Shown here one piece after another: positions 29,627 to 42,507 of a stretch of DNA of 64,000 nt (within the stretch, counting starts at the first letter, position 1; every line of letters starts with the position of its first letter). The notes beneath the pieces were generated by a model that was not told the origin of the DNA, made no database searches, and saw nothing but the letters and a program-made list of their open reading frames with translations. The stretch is from positions 124,001 to 188,000 of the forward strand of contig NW_027182889.1 in the NCBI RefSeq assembly GCF_041146395.1. Reading direction: 5' to 3'. The stretch is from Eulemur rufifrons (lineage: Eukaryota > Chordata > Mammalia > Primates > Lemuridae). A program made the position numbers and the translations under genes.

Positions 29627-29945
29627 AGGGTCAGCAGCCTGGGGTCCAAGGGCCAAACCTGGCCCAATGCCTTTGTCTATACAGTCCACAATCTAAGGAT
29701 GAGTTTACATTTATATCTGGTTGAAAAAGCAAATAATATTTTGTGACAAGGGAAAATTATATGAAATGCTAATTTCAGTGTTAGCAAGTTTTGTTGGAAG
29801 ACAGCCAGTTCCGTTTGCTTAAGTATGGTCTACGCTACGGTTCCTGTCGTGCTGCAGCAGCAGGGCTGAACGGCTGTGACAGAGAACATGGGGCCCACAA
29901 AGCCTAAAATGCGTCCTATCGGGCCCTTTACAGAAAACTTGTGAG
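29627..29945 (+). mobile_element. Non-autonomous hAT-type DNA transposon relic
   Basis: The phrases 'gggccaaacctggcccaatg', 'aaaattatatgaaatgctaa', 'cacaaagcctaaaatgcg' and 'gggccctttacagaaaactt' match a common mammalian hAT-like interspersed repeat. I do not assign the subfamily. Confidence 0.7.
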
Positions 29946-30605
29946 AGAAGAATTTAAAAAGACATGTCTGCATCTTGAAAGTGCTACTAAACACTAAGCA
30001 ATACACAAAAGTCAAGATCACAAAACTAACAAACGGTGGTGAAATTTCAGACTCATGCAGACAGGCAGAAAATCCTACAAGTTTCCATAAAATCCTAAAA
30101 AGCTTACCTACAAAAGAATCATGACTCAGACTGGCAGCAGACATCCGTCATCGCAACACCAGATGCCGCGTGACACAGCACAGGGGTCAGCAGATCTCCA
30201 ACGTAAGGCAAAGGGCAAGCCTGAATCCGAGACGGCTGGGCCACACTGCGCCCCACACCTGGGTGGAAAGCCTGCTCCCAGCGGAGAGAGAACAGCTGCT
30301 GCGGCTGCAGGTGGGCGGTGCTGCTCCTCCTGGGGGCCCTGCCGCACGTGACTCCTACTGCCAACACGTCACGTGGACTAGAGAAAGGGGACTCTGCTCG
30401 CATCCACCAGCCACACTGTCTACAAGCTCAGGGTGCCCATCACAGCAGGGACTTGGAGGGTGAGGTTATGTCGGCGTAGACTCAACAAGATGCTGGTGGA
30501 ACCTGCTCCGCTGGCTGTGAACCGGTTACGTCGTGTACACGTATGAAGAACCTGTGTATGCTCCTTTCACGCAACCAGCCCAGTTTTGCTGACAGTTCCA
30601 TTCTC
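29946..30605. other. Unassigned non-coding stretch
   Basis: No gene was recognised. It is GC-rich between about 30170 and 30420. Confidence 0.5.
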
Positions 30606-31120
30606 TGAAGAGGAAATGATTCTTATTTATCTAAAACCTGGAATACTGAATTCACATTTACGTGAAATGTCCACAACAGGCAAATCCACAGAGACAGAAA
30701 GTGGATTATCAGCTGCCAGGGAAGGGGTGGAGAGGGGGATGGGAGTGACTGCAGGTAATACCGGCTGCGGCGTGAGGGTGGAATGTCCTGGAATCAGACA
30801 GTGGTGACGGGTGTACAGCGTAATGAACATGAAAAACCACTGAATTGTCACTTTAAGTGGTGAACTGCATATAATGTGAACTATATCTCATTTAATAATT
30901 TCAAAAAGAAATCCATCACCCAACAAGGTAAAATTCACAATGCCTGCCATCCACTAAAAAAATTACTGCATAAGCAAAGAAGCAAAAAGATAAAACCCAC
31001 ATGAAGAAGAAAGAAAGAATTGATTGAAACCAACTCAGAACTAAAACAGGTGTTAAAGTAGTAGACAAAGACATTAAAAGTGCTTGTAACTGTATTCCAC
31101 ATGCTCAACATGGGAGCCAT
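30606..31120 (+). mobile_element. Ancient LINE-1 (L1M-type) fragments
   Basis: About 30660-30900 resembles an L1M 3' UTR: 'ttatcagctgccagggaagg' and 'aaaaaccactgaattgtcac'. About 30940-31110 resembles a different L1M part, with 'gtagtagacaaagacattaa'. The order suggests two separate fragments. Confidence 0.65.
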
Positions 31121-31640
31121 AAAAAACTCAACCCGGGAAGATGCAGAGCCGGTGCTGGGGAGCAGCCCTCTGTGTCCAAACCCCGACCTCCAGCCCCCGC
31201 CGCCCTGGAGGCCGTGGGTGGGGCTGAAAGCCACTGGGTCGCAGGCACCAGCCTGACCCAGTCACCTCATCAGCTTACGCTGGGGTGTGAACAGAAAGGA
31301 GCTCACTAAGAATAACAAAGGACACACACTATCACTCAAGAAATCCCACGGGTTTGAGGAACTCAGTGCCAGGAATGGAGCGGTGAGGGAGACAAAGACC
31401 AAATATACTTTTATTATATCAAAGACTCTGAAAGCAACAAACCAAAATTAAAATAAATATTTGTAACACATTTAGTTTTAATAAAAAGATTCTTTAAGAA
31501 TTTTTCTCTAAAACAAAAGATGTAGTTTAATTAACATTTTTACATTATTTTTATTAAACCAATGTTGGTTCTGCATTTTTTCCCACCTTGACCGGCTTAA
31601 AGTAAAAGTGAAGAATGAGTGAAGACCATATTCTGCCAAG
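31121..31640. other. Unassigned non-coding stretch
   Basis: No gene or certain repeat was recognised. It is AT-rich from about 31390. Confidence 0.5.
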
Positions 31641-31644
31641 TTAC

Positions 31645-32190
31645 CTCTCACTACCGCCTTTTCCCCCCCAGCTCATTATGGGGGTACAAAAGTTCAGGTT
31701 ATATATATTGCCCATGCCTCCCCATCCCCCCGAGTCTGAGCTTCAAGCATGTCCATTCCCTAGACAGTGCACATCGCACTCATCATGTAGGTGTGCACCC
31801 CTCCCCTCCCCCCACATCCCCCCCAGTCAGAACTTCAAGCGCGTCCATTCCCCAGGCAGTGCGCATCGCACTCATCAAGTAGGAATACACCCATCCTCCC
31901 CCCCCCACCCCCCGCCTTGATCTCTGTCCGATCCCCAATTGGTGTTATTCCCAAATGTGCACTCAGGGAAACCAGTTTGCTGGTGAGTACATGTGGTGCT
32001 TATTTTTCCATTCTTGGGATACTTCTCTTAATAGAATGGGTTTCAACTCTCTCCAGGAGAACCAAAGAGATGCCATATTGCCATTATTTCTAACAGTGAG
32101 TAATATTCCATATTACCGCCTTTTTAAAGCACCCACATCAGCCTTCGACAGACACGTGAGATGCACTGGATTTCCTGTTCCCGGTACTGC
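31645..32190 (-). mobile_element. LINE-1 3' end, antisense, with tandem duplication
   Basis: The C-rich polypyrimidine tract, 'gggggtacaaaagttcagg' and 'cagtgagtaatattccat' resemble the antisense of a primate L1 3' UTR. A segment of about 92 bp is tandemly repeated: the phrase 'cttcaagc' recurs at 31741 and 31833, each followed by the same 'gtccattccc' text. Confidence 0.7.
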
Positions 32191-32640
32191 CATGAATGGA
32201 CACACAGCACACGTTCAATCAAGACATCACAGGACAACACCACATATGTTCACAGAATTCAGATAAGATAACTGAGTCACCAAGGAGGATCTGCTCGTTT
32301 AGTGTGAACTTGCAAAGGAAAACCAAAGCAGAAAATTAAACAATTGTTAGGATGATTACAGCAAAACTTAGAGGATTTGGGTCTCGGTTGTTGCAGCAGC
32401 TCCAACACGCTCGCACACGCTCACTGCTGCGATGTGGGGAGGGAGAGTCTCCTTCACAGCCCGAACCCGGCCGGCTCTGCGACCTGCTCTGACCGCGGAC
32501 GGGCAGAGGGGCGGCTGTGCGGCTCCCACGTCTGCGCCCCTGCTCCTGGCCAGCCGGCCGGGGAGGGAGGCGCAGGCTCGGTCCACAGCCCATCACCCAG
32601 CCAGGCAAGCAGCACGCAGGAAGGACGACACATGTTACCA
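32191..32640. other. Unassigned stretch, partly GC-rich
   Basis: CpG-containing between about 32400 and 32610, with overlapping open frames on both strands. No gene was recognised. Confidence 0.45.
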
Positions 32641-33860
32641 AGTGGGCTTTAACCAGGAACACAAGGTTCGTTTGACATTCAAAAACAATGTCATCCACAA
32701 TATTTACAAACTGAAAGGCAAAATCACATGATCAACTCAACAGAAGCAAAAACCTTGATAAAATTCCATGTCCTTTCCTGATAAGCTTCCGCAGCCTCGT
32801 CAAGTGCACTGGAGCCCTGCACAGCGAATGGTGGGAGAGTGACACTCCCCCGCAGTCGGGGACACGCACAGACGTCTGCACTCACTGCTTTTCCACGTCG
32901 TACTGGAGACCGTAGCCAGAGCAACCGCATGACAAGAAAGGAAATAAAAGGCATCCAAATGAGAAAGGAAGAAGCAATACTGAGTTTACTTGATTATCTA
33001 TATAGAAAATCCAACAGAGTCTATGCTTAAAAACACTACAATAAGTGAGTTTAGCACGGCTGTAGGACACAAGATCAATATACTCCCAAAAAGGTGATTT
33101 CTACAGCAGTTTAAAAAAAATAAAAAATTTTGAAAACGCAACACCATTTATAAAAGTGTCAAAATAGGAAATACTTAGGGATAAATCTGACAAAATATAT
33201 GTGAGACTCATAGGCCGAAAATCAAAGCAGCGCTGAGGGCAACTACGGCAAACCGCTGGATCACAAGTGGGACGACCACCGTGTCCGCGGCCCTGAGACT
33301 CCACACCAATGCCGACTCCCTCCACTCGGTCCCCGGAGTCACCGCAATCCCAGTCAAAACCCCGGCAGGCTTTTTTGTGAAAAGTGACAAACTGATTCTA
33401 AAATTCATATAGAAATGTGAAAAACCTAAAATAACCAAACAACTCTGAAAAAGGAAAAAGGAAGTTGAAGGACTGACACCATCTGACTTGGAGGCTCAAG
33501 ACCGAGCTGCGAGGCTGACGCTGAGCTCCTGGCACCGGGACGGACACCGGTGTCGGCCACAGACCACCCAGGTGTGGACGACTGATTTTCTGACAAAGAC
33601 ACAAAGGCAATACAGAAGAACAAGAGTCCATTTGTGAAAAATTCTAGAAACCGTCAGGTACTCTACAGGGACAGGAACCAGATTCCAGGGCAAGAAGGAT
33701 GTGGGAGGTGATCACGGAGACATCTAGGAAACTTTGGGGGTGATACTGTGCTCACCATCTTGACTGTAGTTCACACAGATGCCAAAATTCATCCAGTTGT
33801 ACACTTCAATAAATACAGTTCGTTATACGTCAGTAATATCTGAATAAAGCGGCTGGGAAA
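32640..33860 (+). pseudogene. LINE-1 relic: ORF2 fragments to 3' UTR
   Basis: Translation of about 32640-32730 gives 'LTFKNNVIHNIYKLKGKIT', and about 32925-33010 gives 'TRKEIKGIQMRKEEAILSLL'. Both align with the reverse-transcriptase region of old L1 ORF2. Positions 33150-33430 continue the ORF2 track in degenerate form, and 33640-33850 resembles an L1M 3' UTR ('ttgtacacttcaataaatac'). The frame is broken many times. Confidence 0.75.
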
Positions 33861-33939
33861 AAAATAGCAACTACCAGGCATCAAATGTCAGGCAAAACAG
33901 GGAGGAAAAAATAAACGAAATTATTTATCATTTAGGGCT

Positions 33940-34270
33940 TAGTGTGCCACTCGGGTAGTTGCTTTAATTGTCATTAGCTCATTTAATCCCCCAAAAATGT
34001 TCTAAGAGGTAGTTATAATCCCAATTCTAATAAGAACACCAAAAGGAGGCTGGGTGTGGTGGCTCACGCCTGCAATCCCAGCACTGTGGGAGGCCGAAGC
34101 AGGAGGGTCACTTGAGCCCAGAGGAGTCTGAGGCTGCTGTAAGCCACACTATAGCCCAGGGAACAGAGTGAGACCCTGTCTCAAATTTAAAAAAAAAGGA
34201 AAGAAAGAACACCAAAACAGAAGAAAAATTAAGTAACTTACCCATGGTCATAGTTATAAACTCTAACCTA
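33940..34270 (+). mobile_element. MIR SINE split by an Alu monomer
   Basis: The MIR core appears before the insertion ('cattagctcatttaatcccc') and its 3' part after it ('aagtaacttacccatggtca'). The Alu inserted into the middle, so the MIR is the older element. Confidence 0.75.
34032..34217 (+). mobile_element. Alu left-monomer-like element with target-site duplication
   Basis: A short monomer, about 34045-34204, runs from 'ggctgggtgtggtggctcac' to 'gagaccctgtctcaaattt'. It is flanked by AAGAACACCAAAA at 34032-34044 and 34205-34217. Confidence 0.9.
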
Positions 34271-36855
34271 TAAGATTCAAATCCTCCGTGTAGAAAAACG
34301 GCTGGGATGCGACGTGCTATGTGACGTGCACACAACAGACTGAAGACGCGCTGCCGCGGGAGACGGCAAAGCAAGCCGATGCAGCAGGGGGGAGGCACGG
34401 TAGTCTGAGGACAGGGTGTGGGTCAACGGGCCCAAGACAGGAGCCACGGAGGTGTGTCCGGACTGAAGGGACACAGGGAAAACTGGCTAATGTGGCAGAC
34501 TTAAGGAGGAGAAAACGCAAATATCAGCCTCTAAGAAACCTAGGAACCAGCGTCCCCTTCCGTATGCTCAGGTTGAAAAGCACTACTGAACCTCCAGACT
34601 AAACACTATCTGGAAACTCTAACCGTTTCCATGTCCACAGCTGCTGAGCAGCTCGATGCAAAACTTCACAGCCTGCTAACCTGACACCCTACAGGCCGCA
34701 ACGGTCCCACGCCCTCAGGAACTCAAACCTGAACCGGTGCGAGTCTCCCAAGAGAGCAAGGACTCACCAAGCTACCAGTGGTCCTGAAGGAGCCCTGCAG
34801 GAAGTGATTCTGCCAGAGAATGCTCTGAGAAAAAGCCTCAGGCAACGCGCAAAGCCCCTGTGGAGAAGTTTAAGGCACCATCTGATTTACTATCCAAATC
34901 AGGCAGTGCCCTCAAGTCACACGCAACACCTCACAGAAAAGGAGGAAAAAGCAAAACTCTCGTCTAGCCATGAACCTTCAGGCATGCTTCCCTCAGCACC
35001 GGGCCCTGCACACCACGCGTGTGGCAGCCGGCCACCACCCACGAGTGCAGCCTTGCCAAACACAACACGCATTTTATCTCAATTTTGTTGTTATATTCAC
35101 TCTCTGCCAAAGGGTACCTGAGTAGTAAACTTGTTACAATTAGCACCGTTTCCACATTACTCATATTGAAAAACAGACAAAGCACTTCCGCAATGTGGGA
35201 GGCTGTGAGTACCTAAGATTCCCAGCTCTGACCCTCAGGTGATCCCTCGAAAAGCTGCTCCCAGCTGAGGACAGAGCACCGGGACCAGGGACAGCCGTCT
35301 CAGGGTCCCAAGCCCAAGAGCAACTTTCCCATCCTTTCTGAGAGGCTGCAGCTGCTGTAGATGCTGCCAACACCCCGGGACACAGCAGCAAAAGCGAAGA
35401 CAGGAGCCAGATAAGCAGGAGGCAAACGAGGATGCTGAGGCTGCAGCTTCATGTTCCAAATCGAAGCACCACCCACGCGGCTGGTTTTTGCATGAAAATG
35501 GGGAGAGAGCAGCAATGCCTCTGAGTCGGGTGCAACATCAGGCGATCTGGGCATTTACTGAAGAACGAACGAAAACCAGCTCAGACTCTCCCAGGAAACC
35601 CAGTAGTGAAAATCAGGCGGCTTCCTGACCCCTGACGCCACTTAGAAGACAAGTGCGTCAGACAGCCAAGATGGGGGCAGCGGTAACTGGGGTCACAGCG
35701 CACCTCCGCTCCACACGGAGGGCTGTGCCCTGCACACGGTTCAAACATTTACTAGGGCAGGTCACCGTGTTACCTTGAGGGTGCCAAGCCCTATGTCTGG
35801 TGCTTGAGGATACAAAGAGTGTCATTTAGTGGGAAAGACAGTTATGGGAAGGCCAATGAAAACACAGAGCAGTAAATGATTACCAGCGAGGGGAGCAGAG
35901 GGTACTCGGAGACCGAGGATGGGACTCTAACCAACTGGGGGCAGAAGTCACAAGCAAAGCAACAGCTGAGCCTCGAGACCAGCAGGCTCACTGGGAAGGC
36001 GGGGCCTGCAGAATGAGTCCCCCTCGGCCAGGAAAAGCCAGGAGGGGATTTCAGGCAGAAGGCAAGACCTACAGACCACAGTTTCTCTAAAAAGGGGCTG
36101 ATCGAACCAGATCTTCATTTAAGAAAAACCCCTTTGGGGACTGTGTGGAAGCACCAGGGCTGAGCGCAGGGGCTGCTGCAGCCGGTGAGAAGCAGGAGGG
36201 GGCCTGCAGGGAAGGGAGTGACCATGGGGACAGACACAGTGGGCCACCTGGAAGGTGTGTAGGAAGGAGAATGAGAAGTGGCCGATGCTGTCTTCAAGCC
36301 CTCAGGGCACCCTCCCCACCAGGGGTGCAAAGCTCTCAACAGAACCCAGCCCAGAGGAGCAGGACGGCCAAAGAGGCTGCAGCAGATGACGATCCTGCAC
36401 TTACGCCAGAAAAGAACCTCGCTCTGCCGGGAGGATGCTGGAGGCGGCGGCGGCCGAGGTTCAGAGACAAGAGCTCCACAAGGCCCTGACCAGCTGGTTC
36501 CCTGACCACATCCATCATCCCATCCCATCCCCACGGCAAGCCTGAGGCAGGCAGGGCAGCAGCCACACTTCCCAGTGGCAACAGGGCAAGCCCAAGCGCT
36601 CTGTCACTCGACCTGTGACCAGCAGTGCCCTGTGATCTACTCCACCTGTGCAGGCAGGCCCAGGGGTGCCCGCGAATGGAGGGAGAGGAGAGGTGCACTC
36701 CCCAACAGCTAACGCGTCAGAATCCAGGGGATCGGAGTTCTGAAGAGCACCCCACGCCAGCGCACTCCTAGGGGGCGGACAGACCCCACAAACCCCACCC
36801 GCCAGGGTCCACACCTCCCTGTCACCACCTCGAGTACAGGGATAGGACCTGTGCC
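34271..36855. other. Unassigned non-coding stretch
   Basis: About 2.6 kb without a recognised gene. A weak old-repeat-like passage lies at about 35757-35930 ('gtgccaagccctatgtctgg', then 'gaggatacaaagagtg'), of the L2/MIR kind. Confidence 0.45.
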
Positions 36856-36859
36856 ACGC

Positions 36860-37462
36860 CTCTAACCAAGAGAACATGGCAAAGGTGACTGGGGACTTCA
36901 GGTGGCAGCGCTGCTGTGACATCGCCCACGTGACTGCAGCATGTTATGTAAGACTCAGGCTGAGCAGACTGGAGCAACAGACTCTGAAGAAGTGAGCTGC
37001 CCTGCTGCAGGTGGGCCACGTGGAAGGACTGAGAGCACCCCTGGTGGGGAGGGTGTCACCCCTGGTGACAGCCAGCAAGAAACAGGGACCTCAGCCCTGC
37101 AACCAGGAGGAAAATTCTGCCAATGACTGCAGACAGCTTAGAGGTGGACCATTCCCCAGGACAGCGGCCATGAAAGTCAGAATCCGCTAAGGAGTATGTA
37201 ACAACTCACCTGCCGCATCAACCAGCCCTGAAAAACTCAACTAGCCCTGGAAAAAAAAACAAAAGAACTGGACCATTCCCCATTCTACCCTTGATGAGCC
37301 AGTCGGACCCAACACGGGACACCCGGTGAGATGCTGCCCAGGGGACCAGCTAAGCTGTGCCAAACTCCTGACCCACAGAAGCTGTGAGATCATAAAAATA
37401 GATGTGTTTTGTTTCAAGCTACTGCATTTGTGGTAATTTGCTACACAGCAGTAAACACAAAT
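36860..37462 (+). mobile_element. ERVL-MaLR-type LTR relic
   Basis: The 3' part is clear: 'cctgacccacagaagctgtg', then 'taatttgctacacagcagta'. This is the typical ending of MLT-like LTRs, with an AATAAA-like patch mutated. The upstream part ('gtgggccacgtggaaggact') fits less well. No internal retroviral genes accompany it. Confidence 0.6.
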
Positions 37463-38885
37463 ACACCCTCTTATGTTCCATTTGAAAGAAAAGTCAGGGC
37501 ACTGGTCCCTGCCACTTCCTTCCACACAAAGGATGACTGGATACGGGCAGGCAGAGGGGAGCACAGACCTCTCGGGCACCGGCCCAAGAGCACGACAACT
37601 CTAGGAGCTCTTTACAACCTGCTACTAACACACATTTTCCATCTAAGCTGAGACCAGGCTCTTACAACTGACCTCATGCTTCAATTGCTTCACACTTCAA
37701 TTACAATATTCCAAAGCTTTTTATAATTTAACAGAATGCTGCCTTCCAGGTTAAAATACGCCACCAACTTTAACTCTGAGAACGATGCATAATAGCCAAA
37801 AAAAAAAATCACTGATGTATAATTCAAAAAAAAAAATCTGGCTTCAAATCTAATTTAAATCATCAAATATGAATTCACGCTGACGATCAGGCAAGGCAGT
37901 GACCGGGATGTGTCTGGCAAGGTCCCCCTGCCCTGCCCTCTTACCCCGCGGGTGCAGTGCGATGAGGGCCAAGACTAAGGAGCACGCGGCTGGGACCTTC
38001 ACAACTCAGGACAACTGTCAGCACCTGCTGCTCCGTCAGGACTCTCCCAGCAGACGCCCCTGACGGAGCCCTCTGGGAGAGGCCCTGACAGGACTCGCAG
38101 AGGAAGGCTGCACAGTCCTCGGACAGCCGGGCTGGAGAGAGGCGCTGACTCACAGGTGGAGAGAGAGCCCACGGCCCCCCAAAAGGAGCACAAAAGCCCA
38201 CAGCGCTGCAACTGGAGGGGAAGAACATGGCACCATTCTGATTCCCAGACCCCGATGCTCTGGAGACCAAGCTGGGACGAGAAAAGAAGACGATTCCGTG
38301 TCCTCCCCGCAAAGCCGTGCTGCTGCTGCCGAGAGCTCCGTTACAAAAGCCACGTAACCTAGCACTCGATTAGCAGTCGCTGCCACACTGGACTGTTTCT
38401 ATAGCAACGGGAAAGAAAATATAAAGCAACCTGTTTTACATGAAAATTATGCTCCATTACAATGAAATATTGCAGTCAGGAAAAGAATTTTAACAAAGAA
38501 ATAGGTAGATGATGTCAATAACAGTAACACTAACTATTTATTCATTACCCATACAAAAGATAAATTCTCCTTAAGTTCTAGAACAATTTTATATTGTTCA
38601 CACCAGAAGTCTGAAAGCTATTTTATGAACACTAAACACTACTATCAAGAAAGTATGCTGGATCCCCCGTTTTTGAACTAGGAAACAGTACCAATAGATA
38701 TCACAAGAACAAGTCAAAAATTACAATCAAATCAAAATTCTATCCCTTGCTTTAATATCTGTATCAAGCATGAAATGCCCTCAGAAGTTTGAAGAGGAAT
38801 TAGGAACATAAAAACAACTGGGAAAAACTGATATACGAGAACAAAAACTTTTAGCCAACACCTTCTCACATCAAAATACTGAATT
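37463..38885. other. Unassigned non-coding stretch
   Basis: No gene was recognised. A GC-richer patch lies at 37900-38350 between AT-rich flanks. Confidence 0.45.
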
Positions 38886-38887
38886 AC

Positions 38888-39180
38888 AAGACCAGGCGCA
38901 GTATCCCAGCACTTTGGGAGGCCGAGACAGGAGGATCACTGGAGGCCAGGAGTTCAAGACTAGCCTCGGTAACATAGCAAGACCCCTCTCTACGAAAAAT
39001 AAAACAAAAATCATTAGCTAGGCGTGGTGGTGCACACCTGTGGTCCCAGCTACTTGGGAGGCTGAAGCAGGAGAAGGATTGCTTGAGCCCAGGAGTTGAA
39101 GCTGCAGTGAGCTGTCAATGAGCCCCTGCATTCCAGCCTGGGCGACAGAACGAGACCCTGTCTCAAATATTTAAAAAATT
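38888..39180 (+). mobile_element. Alu SINE, 5' deleted
   Basis: It reads 'accaggcgcagtatcccagc', so part of the head is missing, and continues to 'gagaccctgtctcaaatatt'. Both arms are otherwise present. Confidence 0.9.
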
Positions 39181-39685
39181 ACAAACCCAATTTCAGGTAC
39201 ATCAAGCCATTCCCAAAAAATGGAACCAAATTTCAAAGACTCTCCCCTTCAACATCTCTAAAGCTGATTTTTACTTCTCACGAGCCTTAACAACCCACCA
39301 CAATCAGGATGGTCACACGTCCTCTGAAGAGACAGAATGAGAACTCTTAAATGGAAGAATCTTAATATTTCATATTATCACCAAGTTCTTAAATTGCTCA
39401 TAGGACAGTAAAGTGACTGCTTTGTAATGATGTAATTTACATGTCAACACGAGGAAGAAATACAAACCAAAACCTGGCCAAACCAGGAGAGGTGCCTGGA
39501 CTGGAACAGGTGGACCCAACCCCCACACTGTCCTCTAACCAACCTGGCAGGTAGGCAGGTTACAGCACACTCCTGACTCAGCCAGGCGGGGCTCTCCAGC
39601 CCAGCAGTCACAGACACTCAGACCTTAAGCTGCAGGAACTGGTCTGCCCCAAAAGACTTTTCTCCCTGGTCTTAAAACTGACTAC
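39181..39685. other. Unassigned non-coding stretch
   Basis: No gene or repeat was recognised. Confidence 0.5.
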
Positions 39686-39992
39686 GGGGCTACACAGTGG
39701 CTCACGCCTGTAACCCTAGCACTCTGGGAGGCCGAAGCAGAGGGTTCGAGACCAGGCTGAGCAAGAGTGAGACCCTGTCTCTACTAAAAATAGAAATCTT
39801 AGGCTCTACTAAAAATAGAAAAATTAGCTGGGTGTGGCGTCGAGCTCCTGTAGTCCCAGCTATTCAGGAGGCTGAGGCAGGAGGATCGCTTGAGCCCAGG
39901 AGTCTGAGGCTGCTGTGAGTGAGGCTGACGCCATGGCACTCTACCCAAGGGGACAGAGTGAGACTTGGACTAAAAAAAAAACAAAAAAACAC
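39686..39992 (+). mobile_element. Alu SINE
   Basis: It starts 'ggctacacagtggctcacg' and ends with an A-rich tail at about 39990. The segment 'tctactaaaaatagaaa' occurs twice in the linker, a small internal duplication. Confidence 0.92.
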
Positions 39993-40640
39993 CAAACTGA
40001 CACGTGTCCACTGATTCTTTCAGAAAGAGGCCCTAGCAGCACGCCCCTGCCACTGCCATCACGACCCCCACCAGCCCGTGCACAGGCAGAACGGCCGGAG
40101 CCAGTCCTCAGATTGCCCCCCACCCAAACACCAGGCCCACCACCCTCTCCCATGACTTCCCATTCCTTTCCCAAATCCACCTGGGCTTCTGGAACATCCT
40201 TTAACCTCAGAGAAAAGATTGTCCAGGAGATGCTGGTGACTTAAGGCGAGAAAGAACACACTGGCCTTGGAGGTGACCGAAGACAGGGATCCTCCTACAA
40301 CCCTCGCAGGGCTTGTGCTCTGTGTCCCAGCAGGCCTTTGCAATCAAACGTCCATGCAAATGCTACTATGCACAATTACAAGCTAACTCATCACCAATTT
40401 AATAACATTAACTGTTCAGCCGGTTACTTTTTTAGCCTTTTCTAGATAGAAATAGAAAATCCCCTATGAAGTTCAAATACCTACCAAACAACAATTCCTC
40501 AAAGTTGTGAAACCTTTAACCTATACAGAAACATTGACTAGTTGGCAAACTTCTCTAAAAGGTCAGAATTTTATTGATTTTGACCCAAGAACACTTCAAA
40601 ACATGTAGAACACAGAATAGACACAGTCTTTGCAAGTCAA
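39993..40640. other. Unassigned non-coding stretch
   Basis: No gene was recognised. C-rich to about 40200, AT-rich after about 40350. Confidence 0.5.
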
Positions 40641-40644
40641 TCAC

Positions 40645-41012
40645 AAGCACTCACACGTTGTGGGTGAGTGTGAACCAGTACAATCTCAACCAAAAGCAAT
40701 CTGACAAAAATCAACATTTCAAATACCCACAAGCCTTGACCTAGCAGTCCTGAGAACTCAGCCAACAGATAAACATATGTGTACAGAAGTGTGCGCAAGG
40801 ATATAATTTTGTCACACAAAACACTGTAGACAAGCAAATGTCCATCAGTAACACACAAGCTAAGTTATGATACTCACACTATGATGAAGCAGCTCCACGT
40901 GTATTAATACAGAATAAATCCCAACGAGGGAGGGGGGCAAGGGCAATACATGTAACCTAAACTTTTGTGTCCCCATAATATGCTGAAAGAAAAAAAAAAA
41001 AGGGAAAAAAAA
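40645..41012 (+). mobile_element. LINE-1 3' UTR and A-rich tail
   Basis: The first part resembles an L1M 3' UTR ('caagcaaatgtccatcagta'). From about 40922 the sequence has the G-rich tract and 'cccataatatgctgaaag' plus poly-A that I associate with strepsirrhine L1 3' ends. Confidence 0.7.
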
Positions 41013-41195
41013 TCCCAACAATTAGTGAAAAAAGGTATAGAATAGTAGGTATCTACTGTTTATGTGAACAGCGTCCTAGACACACATGCTTTTCCATGCT
41101 AGGATCATAACAGGACAGCCAGAGGTGTTGCCGGAAGCCAAGGCACCAGGAGTTTGAGACTTCCCACACCAGCCTACACAAAGAAAATCACTATT

Positions 41196-41525
41196 TTCAG
41201 CCAAGCGCCGTGGCTGACACCAGTAATCCCAGCACTCTGAGAGGCCAAAGCGGGAGGACTGCTTGAGGCCAGGATTTCGAGACCAGCCTGCACAACAAAG
41301 TGAGACCCCTCTACAAAACCCTGGGCAACACAGGAAGACCCTGTCTCTACAAAAAATGTTAAAAGTTAGCCGGGCATGGTGCTACACGCCTGTAGGGAAG
41401 CAGAGGCAGGATCATCACTGGAACCCGGGAGCTGGAGGTGCGGCAGCGACCTGTGATGACACCACTACGTTGCGGCCTGGCCAACAGAGCCAGCCACATC
41501 TTTCTTTGTCTCAAATAAGCAAAAA
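41196..41525 (+). mobile_element. Diverged Alu SINE with internal duplication
   Basis: It begins 'agccaagcgccgtggctgac' and ends near 'ttgtctcaaataagc'. The middle repeats the 'agaccc(t)ctctacaaaa' segment, and the right arm is strongly diverged. Confidence 0.85.
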
Positions 41526-42130
41526 GTTACATAAGATAAAGCAAATGTTAAAAAGGAAAAAAGAAAAGCACTACTTTCAACAGAAAAACTTCACATGAAG
41601 ATAAAAACAAAATTAAATTGTGTGACGAGAATGTAAAATCTTACTCATTACCATAGAATCAATAGACTACATACCACCATATAGTCAGGAGCCCTAAGTA
41701 GGGAAACTTTTCTGTTTTCTATTTGATGTGAAAATTCTAGGTAATCCCCATCTGCCAAACCTTAAAATTTTTTAATATCCAAGTTACTTATATATTCTCT
41801 ATAATAAAAGTAGACCTAACAAATAAAAGAAAACCAGACCCAAGCCATCTAACATAAATAATTATAGAGTGTTTTTAACTGTTAATTAGGAGCCAGAACC
41901 TAGAATTCACTGCACTCCCTGCGAAGTAGAGATGGGGTACCCAGCCTCTCCCGTCCCCAGACCCCCACTGCTCTCCACACGACCCTCTGAACCTGGCTCT
42001 CTGAGGCGTGACAAGAGCAAGGGTACAGACAAGACACCATCCTGACGTCAGAGTCCCTCTGGGCAGACTCACCCCACAGCACCTGCAAATACACCACACA
42101 CATTTATATAGGTGCACACACTAGAACACA
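41526..42130. other. Unassigned non-coding stretch
   Basis: No gene or repeat was recognised; AT-rich up to about 41890. Confidence 0.5.
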
Positions 42131-42449
42131 AGACCTGGGTTAAGGGCCGGGCGCGGTGGCTCACGCCTGTAATCCTAGCACTCTGGGAGGCCGAGGCGGG
42201 AGGATGGCTTGAGCTCAGGAGTTCGAAACTAACCTGAGCAAGAGCAAGACTCCGTCTCTACTAAAAATAGAAAAAAATAGCCGGGCATGGTGGTGCACGC
42301 CTGTAATCCCAGCTACTCGGGAGGCTGACACAGGAGGATCCAGGAGTTGGAGGTTGCTGTGAGCTAGGCTGACGCCATGGCACTCGCCTGAGCAACAGAG
42401 TGAGACTCTGTCCCAAAAGCAAACAAACAAAAAAAAGATCTGGGTTAAG
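42131..42449 (+). mobile_element. Alu SINE with imperfect target-site duplication
   Basis: The Alu spans 42145-42435. Flanks are AGACCTGGGTTAAG (42131-42144) and AGATCTGGGTTAAG (42436-42449), one mismatch. Confidence 0.94.
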
Positions 42450-42507
42450 CTTGGAGGCGAAAGGGGAAAAATGAAAACGAATAGCTTAAAAAATAATGTA
42501 AGAGGCT

